From an uncultured Bacillota bacterium (GTDB taxonomy: Bacteria; Bacillota; Dehalobacteriia; UBA4068; UBA4997): a stretch of DNA of 45,246 bases. The notes under the pieces are model-generated. The model saw only the letters and a program-made list of their open reading frames with translations, ran no database searches and was not told the origin of the DNA. The DNA is taken from the NCBI GenBank assembly GCA_948907985.1, contig CAQWMM010000010.1, forward strand, positions 1 through 45,246, written 5' to 3'. The translations under genes and the position numbers were made by a program. Positions 1 to 7,874 of this stretch are shown here, piece after piece. Position 1 is the stretch's first letter. Each line of letters starts with the position of its first letter.

Positions 1-37
1 CACTGTAGTTTTTAGTATCAATTTCTTTCTCTGGCAT
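1..37 (-). CDS. Start of a gene that runs off the left edge (mobile element gene)
   Basis: Only the first 12 codons are visible (MPEKEIDTKNYS). The start is supported by a strong TTTGGAGG ribosome site six bases upstream of the ATG at 35-37. A second ATG four bases upstream is out of frame and hits a stop after seven codons. The gene follows the sigma-like and zinc-protein genes on the same strand. In comparable Clostridial integrative elements this place is often taken by the excisionase or recombinase, but nothing in the visible residues proves that. Confidence 0.5.
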   Translation of the reverse strand, partial: MPEKEIDTKNYS

Positions 38-61
38 TCATTACCTCCAAATTTTTAGATT

Positions 62-91
62 TCAGGCTAGATTTGTGGTTATATTATACAT
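62..91 (-). CDS. Possible 9-codon leader peptide
   Basis: ATG at 89-91 opens a 9-residue ORF (MYNITTNLA) that ends at 62-64, just before the ribosome site of the gene at 37. It has its own AAAGGAG eight bases upstream. It could be a leader peptide or chance; no attenuator hairpin is obvious. Confidence 0.25.
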   Translation of the reverse strand: MYNITTNLA

Positions 92-119
92 TTGACATTC
101 TCCTTTCTGATATTATAAT
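92..119 (+). promoter_or_regulatory. Consensus sigma-A-like promoter pointing right, antisense to element genes
   Basis: TTGACA at 92-97, 16-bp spacer, TATAAT at 114-119. No sense gene follows on this strand; a transcript would run antisense into the zinc-protein gene. It may simply be AT-rich coincidence. Confidence 0.35.
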
Positions 120-157
120 ACATACCCTATATTGATAAAACTGTTACAAATAGCTAT

Positions 158-343
158 TTATAAGGCTTTTAGCGTTTCTAAATGCGTAGAATTATAACGG
201 TTTCGTTGTCTGGTTGCCTCTTTGCGTTTCCTCTCCATAATTGAGCAATCTAGGCAATATTTAGCCCTGTTTGAACCGGACATAAATGGTTTGCCACAGA
301 TTACACATTGTTTGGCTTTTGATTTATAAAGAAGTTGCAGCAT
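158..343 (-). CDS. Small zinc-ribbon-like protein of the mobile element
   Basis: A 61-residue basic protein with two Cys pairs, CVIC near residue 13 and CLDC near residue 32, enclosing GKPF and RAKY. The spacing fits a single zinc knuckle of the kind found in small accessory proteins of Clostridial integrative elements. The basic C-terminal half (ERKRKEATRQRNR) suggests nucleic-acid contact. The ATG at 341-343 has no good ribosome site; a strong AAAAGGAGG lies about 70 bases further upstream (411-420), but an in-frame stop intervenes. Function unknown. Confidence 0.55.
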   Translation of the reverse strand: MLQLLYKSKAKQCVICGKPFMSGSNRAKYCLDCSIMERKRKEATRQRNRYNSTHLETLKAL

Positions 344-430
344 TCGTTCAACAGCTTTCTGGTTTTGCGATACTGTTTATAATTCTTAACCGGTGTGTTT
401 GCAGTAACCTACCTCCTTTTGTAATACAAA

Positions 431-459
431 TAACCACAGGCTGTCAAGACCTGCGGTTA
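431..459 (-). terminator. Weak hairpin, possible terminator
   Basis: TAACCACAGG (431-440) pairs with CCTGCGGTTA (450-459) with one mismatch around a 9-base loop. Only a weak T-rich tail follows on the minus strand. Confidence 0.3.
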
Positions 460-477
460 CTGTTTGAAATTATTTAA

Positions 478-766
478 TTGATGTTTATATTTTAATTGAT
501 TTTTTGATAAATGTCAAGCCCTGCTGTCCATTCAAAAAAATATTGTTCAACCAACAAATATAAACCAGATGAGTGTTGTCAAGATTATTTGTAATATTCA
601 TTAAAAAATTTTTCAGCTATCCATATGAATGAGCCTTTTGCAGATAAAGTTGATTTTTAAAGCCGCACCACATAAGGCTTTCATAAACTCTAAAAGCTCA
701 TTTTTAAGGGTGCGTGTAGGGTAATACCTAAAAGCTCAAAACAGCATTTACTTTTTCTACAAAGCA
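478..766. other. AT-rich intergenic stretch of the element, nothing recognised
   Basis: About 290 bases without a supportable gene. I see no clear promoter or RNA, only short repeated words such as CTAAAAGCTCA twice (around 690 and 729). Confidence 0.5.
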
Positions 767-808
767 CAAAACGGAGCAGAAAACTTTTATGTAATCTGCT
801 CCGTTTTG
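767..808 (-). terminator. Bidirectional hairpin terminator behind the sigma-like gene
   Basis: Perfect 14-bp stem CAAAACGGAGCAGA (767-780) / TCTGCTCCGTTTTG (795-808) with a 14-base loop, 13 bases downstream of the stop codon of the 822-1298 gene. T-richness is moderate. Confidence 0.8.
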
Positions 809-821
809 CTTATCTCTTAGG

Positions 822-1298
822 CTATTTGGTAAACTCGATTAATCGTTTCTTAATTTTCTTTCTAGCTCCATATATTGAACTGGAAACACAGCTTGTGCTA
901 ACACCCTCCAATTTAGCAATCTTGGGCATACTTATGCCTTTAACACCATAAAGCCATAACCGCCGGTACTGGGTTTCAGTCAGCAAATCCTTTATACGAC
1001 ACACGTTGTCAATTCGCTCTAAACCATCCAGCTTTTCACAAAGCAATTCCTCCGCAGAAAGGCAGGAAATTTCATTATCCAGCTTCTCGCTTAACATCAC
1101 ATTTTTGCGGTTGGTTCTTCGAGTAGCATTTTCTTCAATATGATAATCTTCATCTGACCAGGCTTTCCATTTCTCAAATTCATCATCACTGGCAAAATCC
1201 TCTCGTTTCAGCAACACATAGTTACCAACTGCCGTTTTGCAAACAATAGCGTCTTTATTCTTTTTATTTAATGTGTAATCCGTTTTGGCAATAAACAT
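822..1298 (-). CDS. Sigma-70 region-4-like regulator of the mobile element
   Basis: A 158-residue protein whose C-terminal third (from about residue 105) reads as a sigma region 4 HTH: LTETQYRRLWLYGVKGISM, then PKIAKLEGVSTSCVSSSIYGARKKIKKRL. The N-terminal part is charged and has no region 2. This architecture matches the small sigma-like proteins that accompany recombinases in Clostridial integrative elements, where they are thought to control element transcription. The start is fixed by AGGAGG in front of the ATG at 1298. The gene lies between the truncated kinase and the zinc-protein gene, so it belongs to the inserted DNA. Confidence 0.8.
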   Translation of the reverse strand: MFIAKTDYTLNKKNKDAIVCKTAVGNYVLLKREDFASDDEFEKWKAWSDEDYHIEENATRRTNRKNVMLSEKLDNEISCLSAEELLCEKLDGLERIDNVCRIKDLLTETQYRRLWLYGVKGISMPKIAKLEGVSTSCVSSSIYGARKKIKKRLIEFTK

Positions 1299-1317
1299 AA
1301 ACAGAACCTCCTAATTA

Positions 1318-1345
1318 TTCAATGTAACTCGTTAAAAACATTGAA
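1318..1345. repeat. Inverted repeat in the leader of the sigma-like gene
   Basis: TTCAATGT (1318-1325) and ACATTGAA (1338-1345) form a perfect 8-bp inverted repeat 20 bases upstream of the sigma-like start. It could be an operator or a leader hairpin. Confidence 0.4.
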
Positions 1346-1373
1346 AATCAGGAGGCGCTCGGCAAAAAAACTC

Positions 1374-1408
1374 TTTTTCATAGTGTAATTAACCTCAACT
1401 ATGAAAAA
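1374..1408. repeat. Perfect 11-bp inverted repeat at the element/chromosome junction
   Basis: TTTTTCATAGT (1374-1384) and ACTATGAAAAA (1398-1408) with a 13-base centre, ending one base before the stop codon of the truncated kinase. On the minus strand the second arm leads to a run of seven Ts. It may be a terminator, the element's recombination site, or both. Confidence 0.6.
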
Positions 1409-1409
1409 T

Positions 1410-2339
1410 TTATTTTGAATCACTTTTTATATTATGTTCCACATACTGCTTCTTTGTCGCTAATGAGTAAGTAAAAATATTGTCAGCAAGCTGTTTAATT
1501 TGAGCAGCTTTGGCGTCTATTTTGTTTAGATAATCCGCCAACTGGTCTGGTTCATATTTTTGTAAACGCAGAATATCCGTATAAATCTGCAATGTGGTAA
1601 GCGGCGTGCGCAAATCGTGCGACATTTCTGTAATCATCTGCTGATGAGATTGAAAAATTACCACTTCCTGCTCTCTCTGCTCTTTAAACGCCTGACGCAT
1701 AGAGTCTAAACTTTGCGCCAGTTGGGTTAGTTCATTATTGCCCTGCAATGTAATGGAACTGTTCAAATCACCTCCCTCCAACACCTGAATTTCCTGGCAA
1801 AGCCGACAGATGTATTTTACAATGTTCTTACAACCATATAGAAAGATAAGCAAAAACAGCAGACAGGCCAACAGCAATGAAACCAGTGTCAGATATAAAA
1901 ACCAGCGATAGGTATCATCGGCATAAATAAGAACGTCAGCCTGACCATCGGCAAAACTTATCTGATAATATGATTGCCAATCATAGTAAGGAACCTCAAG
2001 TTCATTTTCCTCCATCGGCCATTCGCCCGGAGCTGTGGAATTGTAAAGCAAAATATTGTTTCGATAAACCTCCAACAAAATTAAAGGCTGCTTTTTAACC
2101 CATTCGGTTAGCTGTAAACTGTCTTTGACCTGCAAATTATTTTTATTGACATATTCCTGCAAATTTGTCATTCTGGTATCGTTTATTCTGGCTTGAAAAT
2201 CAGACTCGACAAAATACGCTTCTAAAAGCAGACCACCGCCCCAGCGCAACAATGAGAACAAAAGCAACGCCGCAATTCCTGCTACAAGCAGCAAACGGCT
2301 AAACTGTACGGTCAGGCTGGTCGATTTACTCTGCGTCAT
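1410..2339 (-). pseudogene. VanS-like sensor histidine kinase, 3' truncated (no ATPase domain)
   Basis: The 309-residue product has two membrane segments (about 13-36 and 145-168) around an extracytoplasmic sensor loop, then HAMP and HisKA with the phospho-acceptor in EMSHDLRTPL (His near 241). It stops about 45 residues after HisKA began, without any N, G1 or G2 box. The intact paralogue at 4480-5796 continues for another 150 residues through HATPase_c. The cut coincides with the inverted repeat at 1374-1408 and the foreign genes, so the integrative element most likely split the gene. The start MTQ (2339) has GAGGTGG upstream and overlaps the response-regulator stop by 14 bases. The remnant should be unable to autophosphorylate. 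Confidence 0.8.
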
Positions 2340-3075
2340 AATTGTCCACCTCATTTAACGCTGCCTCAAAGCGGTAACCCTTACCCCAAACGGTTTTCAA
2401 ATAACGGGGATTTTGCGGGTCGGTTTCAATTTTAACACGCAGCTTACGTATATGCACCATAACAGTGCCGTTGGATATATAAAAATAAGGTTCATTCCAA
2501 ACACTTTCATAGATATTTTGTGTGGAAAAAATCTTTTGGGGCGTTTCCATTAACAAGCGCAAAATATGATATTCAATGCTGGTCAGCTCCACCTCTTGCC
2601 CCTGCACCCAAACCTGATTGCTTTCCAGGCTAATTTTTATGCCGCCGGCAATCAGCATATTATTCTGATATTGCAGCCCCTTTTGCCCTTTACCCTGATA
2701 AACATAATAACGCCGCAGCAAAGCCTTAACCCGGCCAATCAGTTCAGCATAGGAAAAAGGTTTGGCCAGATAATCGTCGCCGCCAGCGGTCAGACCCAGC
2801 AGCTTATCAGATTCCTGCGCTTTGGCCGTTAAAAATAAAATGGGGACGGTTGAGCTTTTGCGTATTTCCTCACAAACACGCAAGCCGGACAAACCGGGCA
2901 TCATAATATCCAAAATAATCAAATCAATACTGTTTGAGTTTGCCGTCAACTGTTCCAATGCCTGCTGACCGTTGGCCGCCTCAATAATCAGATAATTTTC
3001 ACCGCTTAGCAAAATACGCAGCCCCTCGCGGATTTCCGCCTCATCGTCTACCAGTAAAATTGTTTGCTTGGCCAT
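2326..3075 (-). CDS. OmpR/PhoB-family response regulator
   Basis: A 249-residue regulator. The receiver domain has the acidic pair D10/D11, phospho-acceptor D56 (LIILDIMMPG), T83 and K105. The C-terminal winged helix (about 140-240) ends in the typical VWGKGYRFE. It overlaps the truncated kinase gene as a classical two-component pair. It is closely similar to the regulator at 5789-6484, especially the YYVY linker and the NIYESVW and TVMVHIR segments, so the two systems probably arose by duplication. With its kinase cut it may be an orphan, or be served by the kinase of the second system. ATG at 3075 follows GGAGG. Confidence 0.92.
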   Translation of the reverse strand: MAKQTILLVDDEAEIREGLRILLSGENYLIIEAANGQQALEQLTANSNSIDLIILDIMMPGLSGLRVCEEIRKSSTVPILFLTAKAQESDKLLGLTAGGDDYLAKPFSYAELIGRVKALLRRYYVYQGKGQKGLQYQNNMLIAGGIKISLESNQVWVQGQEVELTSIEYHILRLLMETPQKIFSTQNIYESVWNEPYFYISNGTVMVHIRKLRVKIETDPQNPRYLKTVWGKGYRFEAALNEVDNYDAE

Positions 3076-3105
3076 TATCTTGCCTCCTTATCAACTAACA
3101 ACAGC

Positions 3106-3152
3106 AAATACCCCCTAAACACTTGTGTAGGAGGTAGCGTTAGTGGGTATTT
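3106..3152 (-). terminator. Terminator between lipoprotein gene and response regulator
   Basis: AAATACCCCCTAA (3106-3118) pairs with TTAGTGGGTATTT (3140-3152), 12 of 13 positions, with a 21-base loop, just downstream of the lipoprotein stop. Confidence 0.65.
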
Positions 3153-3167
3153 ACTGCGAGTCATTGA

Positions 3168-3641
3168 TTATTTCTCGCTCTTATTATTGTTGCTCTTACT
3201 GGCGTTTGTGGACTTGTTTACAACATTTTTGCCAGCTTCAGCTTTGGTCTTTTTTACATCAGTTTTAGTTTTAGTCTTATCTGTTTTGACCTCCTTTGTG
3301 TCGCTCTTGCTCTTTTCCTTATCGGCTTTAGCTTTGTTCGTATCAGTTTTGCTCTTGTCATTGTCAGTTTTAGCTTGGCCGGCATTTGTGTTGCTCTTGT
3401 TTGTGTCAGTTTGGTCTTGCACCGGTTTAGCATCCGCCTTGCCGGTATTGCTTTGGCTGCTCGGCGTTTTCACTGTACTGTTTGTGCCAACCGTCTGGCT
3501 TTGCTTAGTCGGCGTTTTGGGCGGCGTTTTTTTATCCTTATCGCCAGCGCCGCCGGCACAGCCGGTTAAAGAGGCAAGCGCCACCACCAAAATCATTACA
3601 ATACCTGCAATACCTTTAATTCTGTTAAATTTGTTGTTCAT
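3168..3641 (-). CDS. Low-complexity Lys/Thr-rich lipoprotein
   Basis: The 157-residue product has a lipoprotein signal: basic start MNNKFNRIK, a hydrophobic stretch, then lipobox LTGC with the modified Cys near 28. The mature part is almost entirely K, T, D, S, N and A in irregular repeats of KTDxxK and KSKTDTNK. It has no recognisable domain and looks like a flexible wall-spanning or cation-binding tail. It sits just upstream of a two-component system on the same strand but is separated by a terminator; it may be a target of that system. The long opposite-strand reading frame across 3064-3705 is a shadow of this biased composition. Confidence 0.75.
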   Translation of the reverse strand: MNNKFNRIKGIAGIVMILVVALASLTGCAGGAGDKDKKTPPKTPTKQSQTVGTNSTVKTPSSQSNTGKADAKPVQDQTDTNKSNTNAGQAKTDNDKSKTDTNKAKADKEKSKSDTKEVKTDKTKTKTDVKKTKAEAGKNVVNKSTNASKSNNNKSEK

Positions 3642-3682
3642 AAATGCACACGTCCTTTCGTTAATATATTTTCTATGTAAAT

Positions 3683-3810
3683 CTCAGGAATTGTGCTGTT
3701 CCTGAGCCTGATTATATTCTAAAACCCATATCTTAACATTTTAGCGCTGATTTTCTTAACAAATCTTAAAGCTGAATTAGCCTTCGGCATTTCTGAAGTT
3801 TTCTTAAATT
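3683..3810 (-). promoter_or_regulatory. Lipoprotein promoter region with hairpin operator and TTAAGA repeats
   Basis: Minus-strand TATAAT at 3711-3716. A perfect inverted repeat CTCAGGAA/TTCCTGAG (3683-3690/3699-3706) lies just downstream of it. Upstream, TTAAGA on the minus strand recurs four times between about 3731 and 3806, two of the copies exactly 10 bp apart. This fits tandem half-sites of an OmpR-type regulator. The minus 35 box is poor, as expected of an activated promoter. Confidence 0.45.
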
Positions 3811-3823
3811 AAACGCAGGCTTA

Positions 3824-3852
3824 TTGTTTTAAGGCGCCTTTTGTTATATAAT
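3824..3852 (+). promoter_or_regulatory. Promoter of the GNAT gene
   Basis: TTGTTT at 3824-3829, 17-bp spacer, TATAAT at 3847-3852, 33 bases before the TTG start. Confidence 0.65.
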
Positions 3853-3885
3853 CTTATAAAATTTAATACAGAAAGGAGCATTTTT

Positions 3886-4425
3886 TTGACAGTCTTAAAA
3901 GTGGAATTAAAGCCGCTTAAACCGCAGGAGCAGCCGGATTTCTGCCAACGCCTGCAACAAGCGTTCGCCAAGGCGGTGGTGGAGAATTTTGGTCCCCTGC
4001 CAGAGCCTATCCCCAACGACCGGGAGCTTCAGGAGGCTTTTGCTGCGCCCGGCGCAGTGGCTTATCATATTATGCACGAGGGCCAAAAAGTCGGTGGCGT
4101 TTTGTTAAGCATTGATAAGCAAACCAGGCATAATTCCCTGGACTTGTTTTTCGTTGATACGGCAAAGCATAGCCAGGGGCTGGGGCTAGCCGCCTGGCAG
4201 GCGGTGGAGGCGGCCTATCCGGAAACCCTGGTCTGGGAAACGATTACCCCTTACTTTGAACAGCGCAACATTCATTTTTATGTGAACAAATGCGGCTTTC
4301 ATATTGTGGAGTTCTTCAATGAACATCACCCGGAGACTGATATGCCCCAAATGGAGGTGGGCGGAGAAATCCCAGGCTGCGACGCCAGTTTTCGTTTTGA
4401 AAAGGTAATGCCGGTAAATAAATAA
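3886..4425 (+). CDS. GNAT-family N-acetyltransferase
   Basis: A 179-residue acetyltransferase-like protein. The acetyl-CoA pyrophosphate-binding region is visible as HSQGLGLAAWQAVEAAYP, followed by the strand and helix that end in NIHFYVNKCGFHIVEFFN, typical of the GNAT C-terminal half. The start is TTG at 3886, seven bases behind AAAGGAG; the longer frame from 3841 lacks a ribosome site and contains the promoter. Substrate unknown. It stands alone between its own promoter and a strong terminator. Confidence 0.8.
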   Translation: MTVLKVELKPLKPQEQPDFCQRLQQAFAKAVVENFGPLPEPIPNDRELQEAFAAPGAVAYHIMHEGQKVGGVLLSIDKQTRHNSLDLFFVDTAKHSQGLGLAAWQAVEAAYPETLVWETITPYFEQRNIHFYVNKCGFHIVEFFNEHHPETDMPQMEVGGEIPGCDASFRFEKVMPVNK

Positions 4426-4467
4426 AAATAACGGTTTGTTTCAAAAAATGGAACAAACCGTTATTTT
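4425..4467. terminator. Bidirectional terminator between GNAT and histidine kinase genes
   Basis: Perfect 16-bp stem AAAATAACGGTTTGTT (4425-4440) / AACAAACCGTTATTTT (4452-4467), with T runs on both strands, between convergent genes. Confidence 0.9.
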
Positions 4468-4479
4468 ATCACGAACATT

Positions 4480-5796
4480 TTAAATAAAGGGTAAAGTAAT
4501 TTTCACCTGAAATTGCTTATCCTGTATTTTGTAGTTAAAGCTGCCATTATGCTCTTGGATAATGCGCTGGCAGGTTTTCAGGCCAATGTTGGTGCTTTCC
4601 TTTACGTTTCTGGTATTGGCAATGTGATTGCTCAATAAAAGACACACCTGCTTATCATCTTTCCACCAGTAAATTTTTACCGTCTGAGCGACATCGGCAT
4701 ACTTTAAAATATTGGCATAGAGATTATCAAAGGCCCGGCGCAGCATTTCAATATTCACATTTAGCCGGCAATCCAGCTGCCGAAAATCGCTTGCAACCTT
4801 AAAACCATTATTTTCCAAAGCAAAAGCATATTCTCCCCAAAACTGTTGCAGCAATTCGTCAGCGGCCACCGGCTCCAAATCCGGCTGCTCCCATTCCGTT
4901 GAATAAACCAGAAAATATTCAAAAAGCTTATCTGCCATATTTTTAATGCGCAGAGTGTTTTCCAAACTGCGGCTGATAAAATGGCGCAGCTGGGCTTCAT
5001 CGGCGTATTTGCCACGCTCCAGCAGCTCCAGATAAGCCAACAGAGAGGTCAGCGGCGTGCGCAAATCGTGCGACATTGCCGTAACCAGCTGAGAATTGGC
5101 AGAACGTATTTGCTCCTCCGCCTTTTGATGCGTCAAAATAGAAATTCGCATCTGGTCTATGCCAAAAGCCAGCTCGGCCAGCTCGTCCTGGCCTTTCACC
5201 GTCACAGGATAATGCAAATCGCCGCCGGCCAGAATATCCAGCTCCCGTTTCAAACGCTTTATATAGCGCAGCTTGTGATTAACAAGCCCAATAAAGCAAA
5301 CGGAAAACACCGTAAAGGCCAGCAGGCCGGAGGCCGCCAACACCCAATAATAGAAAGCGTCGCCGGCATAATAGTACAGAAAGACCTGCACCGCTGTGCC
5401 GTCGCTCAAGGTCAGGGCATATTCCTGCTCTTCGTCTTCAAAACTGACGTTAAAATCCTCTGGATTAGGTTCAACATTCGCAGCCTGCGGCGATTCATAT
5501 AGGATACGGCCGTGCAAATAAACGGTTAAATACACCTTATCGCCCCGGCTGCACCAGGCGTTAAGCAGGTGCAGATTTTCCATTGTAACCTGACGCTGCG
5601 CTACATATTCCTGCAATTTTGCAAACTGCTCATCAGCCATTTGCGCCATAAAAGGGCGGCCGTAAACTGTTTTAGCCAAAAGCTGATTGCCAAGCGACAA
5701 GCAAGGTATAAAAACGATTACTGCCGCCAGCAATGAAAGCAGCACGCTTTTGAAAAGCTGAGCGCTCAAGCCTTGCAAATACCAACGTTTATTCAA
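4480..5796 (-). CDS. VanS-like sensor histidine kinase
   Basis: A complete 438-residue membrane kinase. It has a TM segment at about 17-37, an extracytoplasmic loop of about 110 residues, a second TM at 150-172, HAMP (about 173-225), HisKA with H243 in AMSHDLRTPL, and HATPase_c with the N box FDNLYANILKYA and a G2-like NIGLKTCQRI. The start is TTG at 5794-5796, overlapping the last codons of its regulator by eight bases; AAAGGGG lies upstream. It should sense an envelope signal and phosphorylate the regulator encoded just before it. It is the intact paralogue of the split kinase at 1410-2339. Confidence 0.92.
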   Translation of the reverse strand: MNKRWYLQGLSAQLFKSVLLSLLAAVIVFIPCLSLGNQLLAKTVYGRPFMAQMADEQFAKLQEYVAQRQVTMENLHLLNAWCSRGDKVYLTVYLHGRILYESPQAANVEPNPEDFNVSFEDEEQEYALTLSDGTAVQVFLYYYAGDAFYYWVLAASGLLAFTVFSVCFIGLVNHKLRYIKRLKRELDILAGGDLHYPVTVKGQDELAELAFGIDQMRISILTHQKAEEQIRSANSQLVTAMSHDLRTPLTSLLAYLELLERGKYADEAQLRHFISRSLENTLRIKNMADKLFEYFLVYSTEWEQPDLEPVAADELLQQFWGEYAFALENNGFKVASDFRQLDCRLNVNIEMLRRAFDNLYANILKYADVAQTVKIYWWKDDKQVCLLLSNHIANTRNVKESTNIGLKTCQRIIQEHNGSFNYKIQDKQFQVKITLPFI

Positions 5797-6484
5797 TACG
5801 ATACCCCTTTCCCCAAACGGTGCGGATAGTTTTGCTGTTTTGCGAGTCGTCGCCCAGCTTGCGTCGGATATTGCGAATATGCACCATCACAGTGTTGTTG
5901 GAGCTGTAAAAATAAGGCTCTCCCCAAACGCTTTCATAGATATTTTGCACCGAGAAAATCTTTTTCGGGTGCGTAGCCAGCAGATATAAAATACGATATT
6001 CCGTATCCGTCAACAACACCTCCCGGCCGTTTTGCCGCACCAGGCATTGTTCCGGGTCTATTTCAATGTTACCGCAGCAATAAATTAAGCCGCCGCCGGT
6101 CTGGGGCTTGGCTCCGTAAACATAATAACGACGCAGCATTGCCTTAACCCTGGAGATAAACTCCGTATAGGAAAAGGGTTTGGCCAAATAATCATCACCG
6201 CCTACGGAAAAGCCCAGCGTTTTGTCGGAATCCTGCGCTTTGGCGGTGAGAAACAGCACCGGCACTGCGGAGCGGCGGCGAATTTCCGCACAGGCTGCAA
6301 AACCGCCCAACCCCGGCATCATCACATCCAAAATTACCAAATCCACCGTATCGTCCAGCAGCCGCAAAACCTCCTCGCCGTTGGCGGCCTCCAACAGATT
6401 ATAGCCCTCGCTGCTAAGCAGCAGGCGCAGTACCTCACGAATTTCCGGGTCGTCGTCGGCAAATAAAATCTTTTTTTCTTCCAT
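5789..6484 (-). CDS. OmpR-family response regulator divergent from the phospholipid operon
   Basis: A 231-residue regulator with receiver residues D10-D12, D53 (LVILDVMMPG), T80 and K102, and a C-terminal winged helix ending VWGKGYRIE. It forms an operon with the kinase at 4480-5796. The promoter region is shared with the divergent phospholipid operon that starts at 6664, about 180 bp away. This makes that operon a plausible target, for instance of an envelope-stress response; this is inference from position only. Confidence 0.92.
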   Translation of the reverse strand: MEEKKILFADDDPEIREVLRLLLSSEGYNLLEAANGEEVLRLLDDTVDLVILDVMMPGLGGFAACAEIRRRSAVPVLFLTAKAQDSDKTLGFSVGGDDYLAKPFSYTEFISRVKAMLRRYYVYGAKPQTGGGLIYCCGNIEIDPEQCLVRQNGREVLLTDTEYRILYLLATHPKKIFSVQNIYESVWGEPYFYSSNNTVMVHIRNIRRKLGDDSQNSKTIRTVWGKGYRIE

Positions 6485-6625
6485 AATTTTATTACCTCTT
6501 TTTTGCTAACGATTTTAGCTATTACTGATTTAATTATACTAAATCAAACGGCTTTTTCATATAGGCCATTGGCAAAATTCAGATTTCTTCATAAATTAGC
6601 TAGTCGAATTTTTAGAATTTAGTTT

Positions 6626-6631
6626 TATAAT
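6626..6631 (+). promoter_or_regulatory. Candidate -10 box of the phospholipid operon
   Basis: TATAAT at 6626-6631, 32 bases before the start at 6664. No good -35 hexamer sits 16-18 bp upstream, as would be expected for an activator-dependent promoter. Confidence 0.4.
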
Positions 6632-6663
6632 ATTCTAAAATCATTACAAACAGGAGGAGTGAT

Positions 6664-7242
6664 ATGCAGACAAAGAAAAGCCGCTTAAAAATCGTGCTGA
6701 CCGGCCTGGTTTTAGCGCTGCTGGCGGCCGGCACGCTGTCAGTGCTTTACGGCTGGCAGCAGGGGCATTTTAACTCGCCGGAGAGCCTAAAAGAATATAT
6801 CGGCAGCTTTGGCCTGCTGGCTCCCCTGATGTTGATTTTAATTCAGGCCATTCAGGTTATTGTGCCGGTGCTGCCGGGCTTTTTTGGCAGTATCGTGGGC
6901 GCTGGTATGTTCAGTGTGAGCGGTAACTTCTGGTGTAATTATCTGGGCATCAGCGCCGGCTCCATTACCGCTTTCTGGCTGGCCAGGCGTTTCGGCACCG
7001 GTTTGGTGCGGCAGCTACTGCCGCTGAAAAAATATCAACGCTGGACAAACTGGCTGAATCGCAGCCAAAGTTACACTGTTGTGCTGGCTTTAGCCATTTT
7101 GCTGCCGCTGGCGCCAGATGACTTTCTCTGTTATTTTTCCGGGCTTACAGGAATGTCCGCCAAAAAATTTATCTGGATTATTTTACTGGCCAAGCCCTGG
7201 TGTATTCTGGCTTACAGCTTTGCTTTTGCTTATCTGCTTTAA
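6664..7242 (+). CDS. VTT/DedA-like (TVP38/TMEM64) membrane protein
   Basis: A 192-residue integral membrane protein with an N-terminal TM (about 10-28). The VTT core includes VLPGFFGSIVGAGMF, then a glycine-rich helix (YLGISAGSITAFWLARRFG) and two C-terminal TMs. Family members are linked to lipid scrambling or flipping (DedA proteins to undecaprenyl phosphate or phosphatidylethanolamine). AGGAGG precedes the ATG. It is first in an operon with phosphatidylserine synthase, phosphatidylserine decarboxylase and PAP2 phosphatase, which favours a role in moving the lipids that operon makes. Confidence 0.85.
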   Translation: MQTKKSRLKIVLTGLVLALLAAGTLSVLYGWQQGHFNSPESLKEYIGSFGLLAPLMLILIQAIQVIVPVLPGFFGSIVGAGMFSVSGNFWCNYLGISAGSITAFWLARRFGTGLVRQLLPLKKYQRWTNWLNRSQSYTVVLALAILLPLAPDDFLCYFSGLTGMSAKKFIWIILLAKPWCILAYSFAFAYLL

Positions 7243-7256
7243 GGAGGTATTAAACA

Positions 7257-7874
7257 ATGTTGTTGGGATTTTATAATTATACGGTGCTGCTTACATACCT
7301 GGGAATGTTAATTTCCTTTGCCGGTATTATTTTAACTATGCAGGGCTCGCCTTATGCGGCGCTTATCTGCCTGTTGCTTTCCGGCATATGCGATATGTTC
7401 GACGGCCGGGTGGCGGCCACCAAGGTGCGCACCAGGCAGGAAAAATGTTTTGGTATTCAAATTGACTCCCTGAGCGACTTAATCTGCTTTGGCGTGCTGC
7501 CGGCGCTTATTGTCTGCCAGCTAGCTGGCGCAAACTTTTTCAGCTGTGTTTTGGGCGGATTATATCTGCTTTGCGCTTTAATCCGCCTGGCCTGGTTCAA
7601 TGTTGACGAGGCGGAGCGGCAAAGCGGCAGCTCCAACGCCAGAGAATTTTATCAGGGGTTGCCGGTAACCAGCTCGGCGCTGATTTTTCCGGCGACGCTG
7701 GGGCTGGCCAGGCTGTTTAACTGGCTGTTGCCGCTGTTTGCTTTAAGCGCAATGCTGCTGACGGCGTTGGCCTTTCTGCTGCCATTCAAGCTGCAAAAGC
7801 CCCGGCTGCCGATGCAAATTGCGATGCTGGTTTGCGGTTTGGCGGAATTTTTAATGCTGGTGGTAAAGTTATGA
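7257..7874 (+). CDS. pssA: CDP-diacylglycerol--serine O-phosphatidyltransferase
   Basis: A 205-residue CDP-alcohol phosphatidyltransferase with about six TM segments. It should condense CDP-diacylglycerol and serine into phosphatidylserine at the membrane. The signature runs DMFDGRVAATK, then FGIQIDSLSD, giving the four metal-binding Asp residues (near 47, 50, 71 and 75) of the short Gram-positive subfamily. The usual DGxxAR has AA here instead of AR, so an otherwise conserved Arg is missing. The next gene, phosphatidylserine decarboxylase, overlaps by ATGA, which supports PssA rather than another family member. Confidence 0.88.
   Translation: MLLGFYNYTVLLTYLGMLISFAGIILTMQGSPYAALICLLLSGICDMFDGRVAATKVRTRQEKCFGIQIDSLSDLICFGVLPALIVCQLAGANFFSCVLGGLYLLCALIRLAWFNVDEAERQSGSSNAREFYQGLPVTSSALIFPATLGLARLFNWLLPLFALSAMLLTALAFLLPFKLQKPRLPMQIAMLVCGLAEFLMLVVKL

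Noticed and set aside
3064..3705. Long hydrophobic Leu/Val-rich frame on the + strand
   Set aside because: It is antisense to the Lys/Thr-rich lipoprotein; its composition is the mirror of that bias and it lacks a ribosome site.
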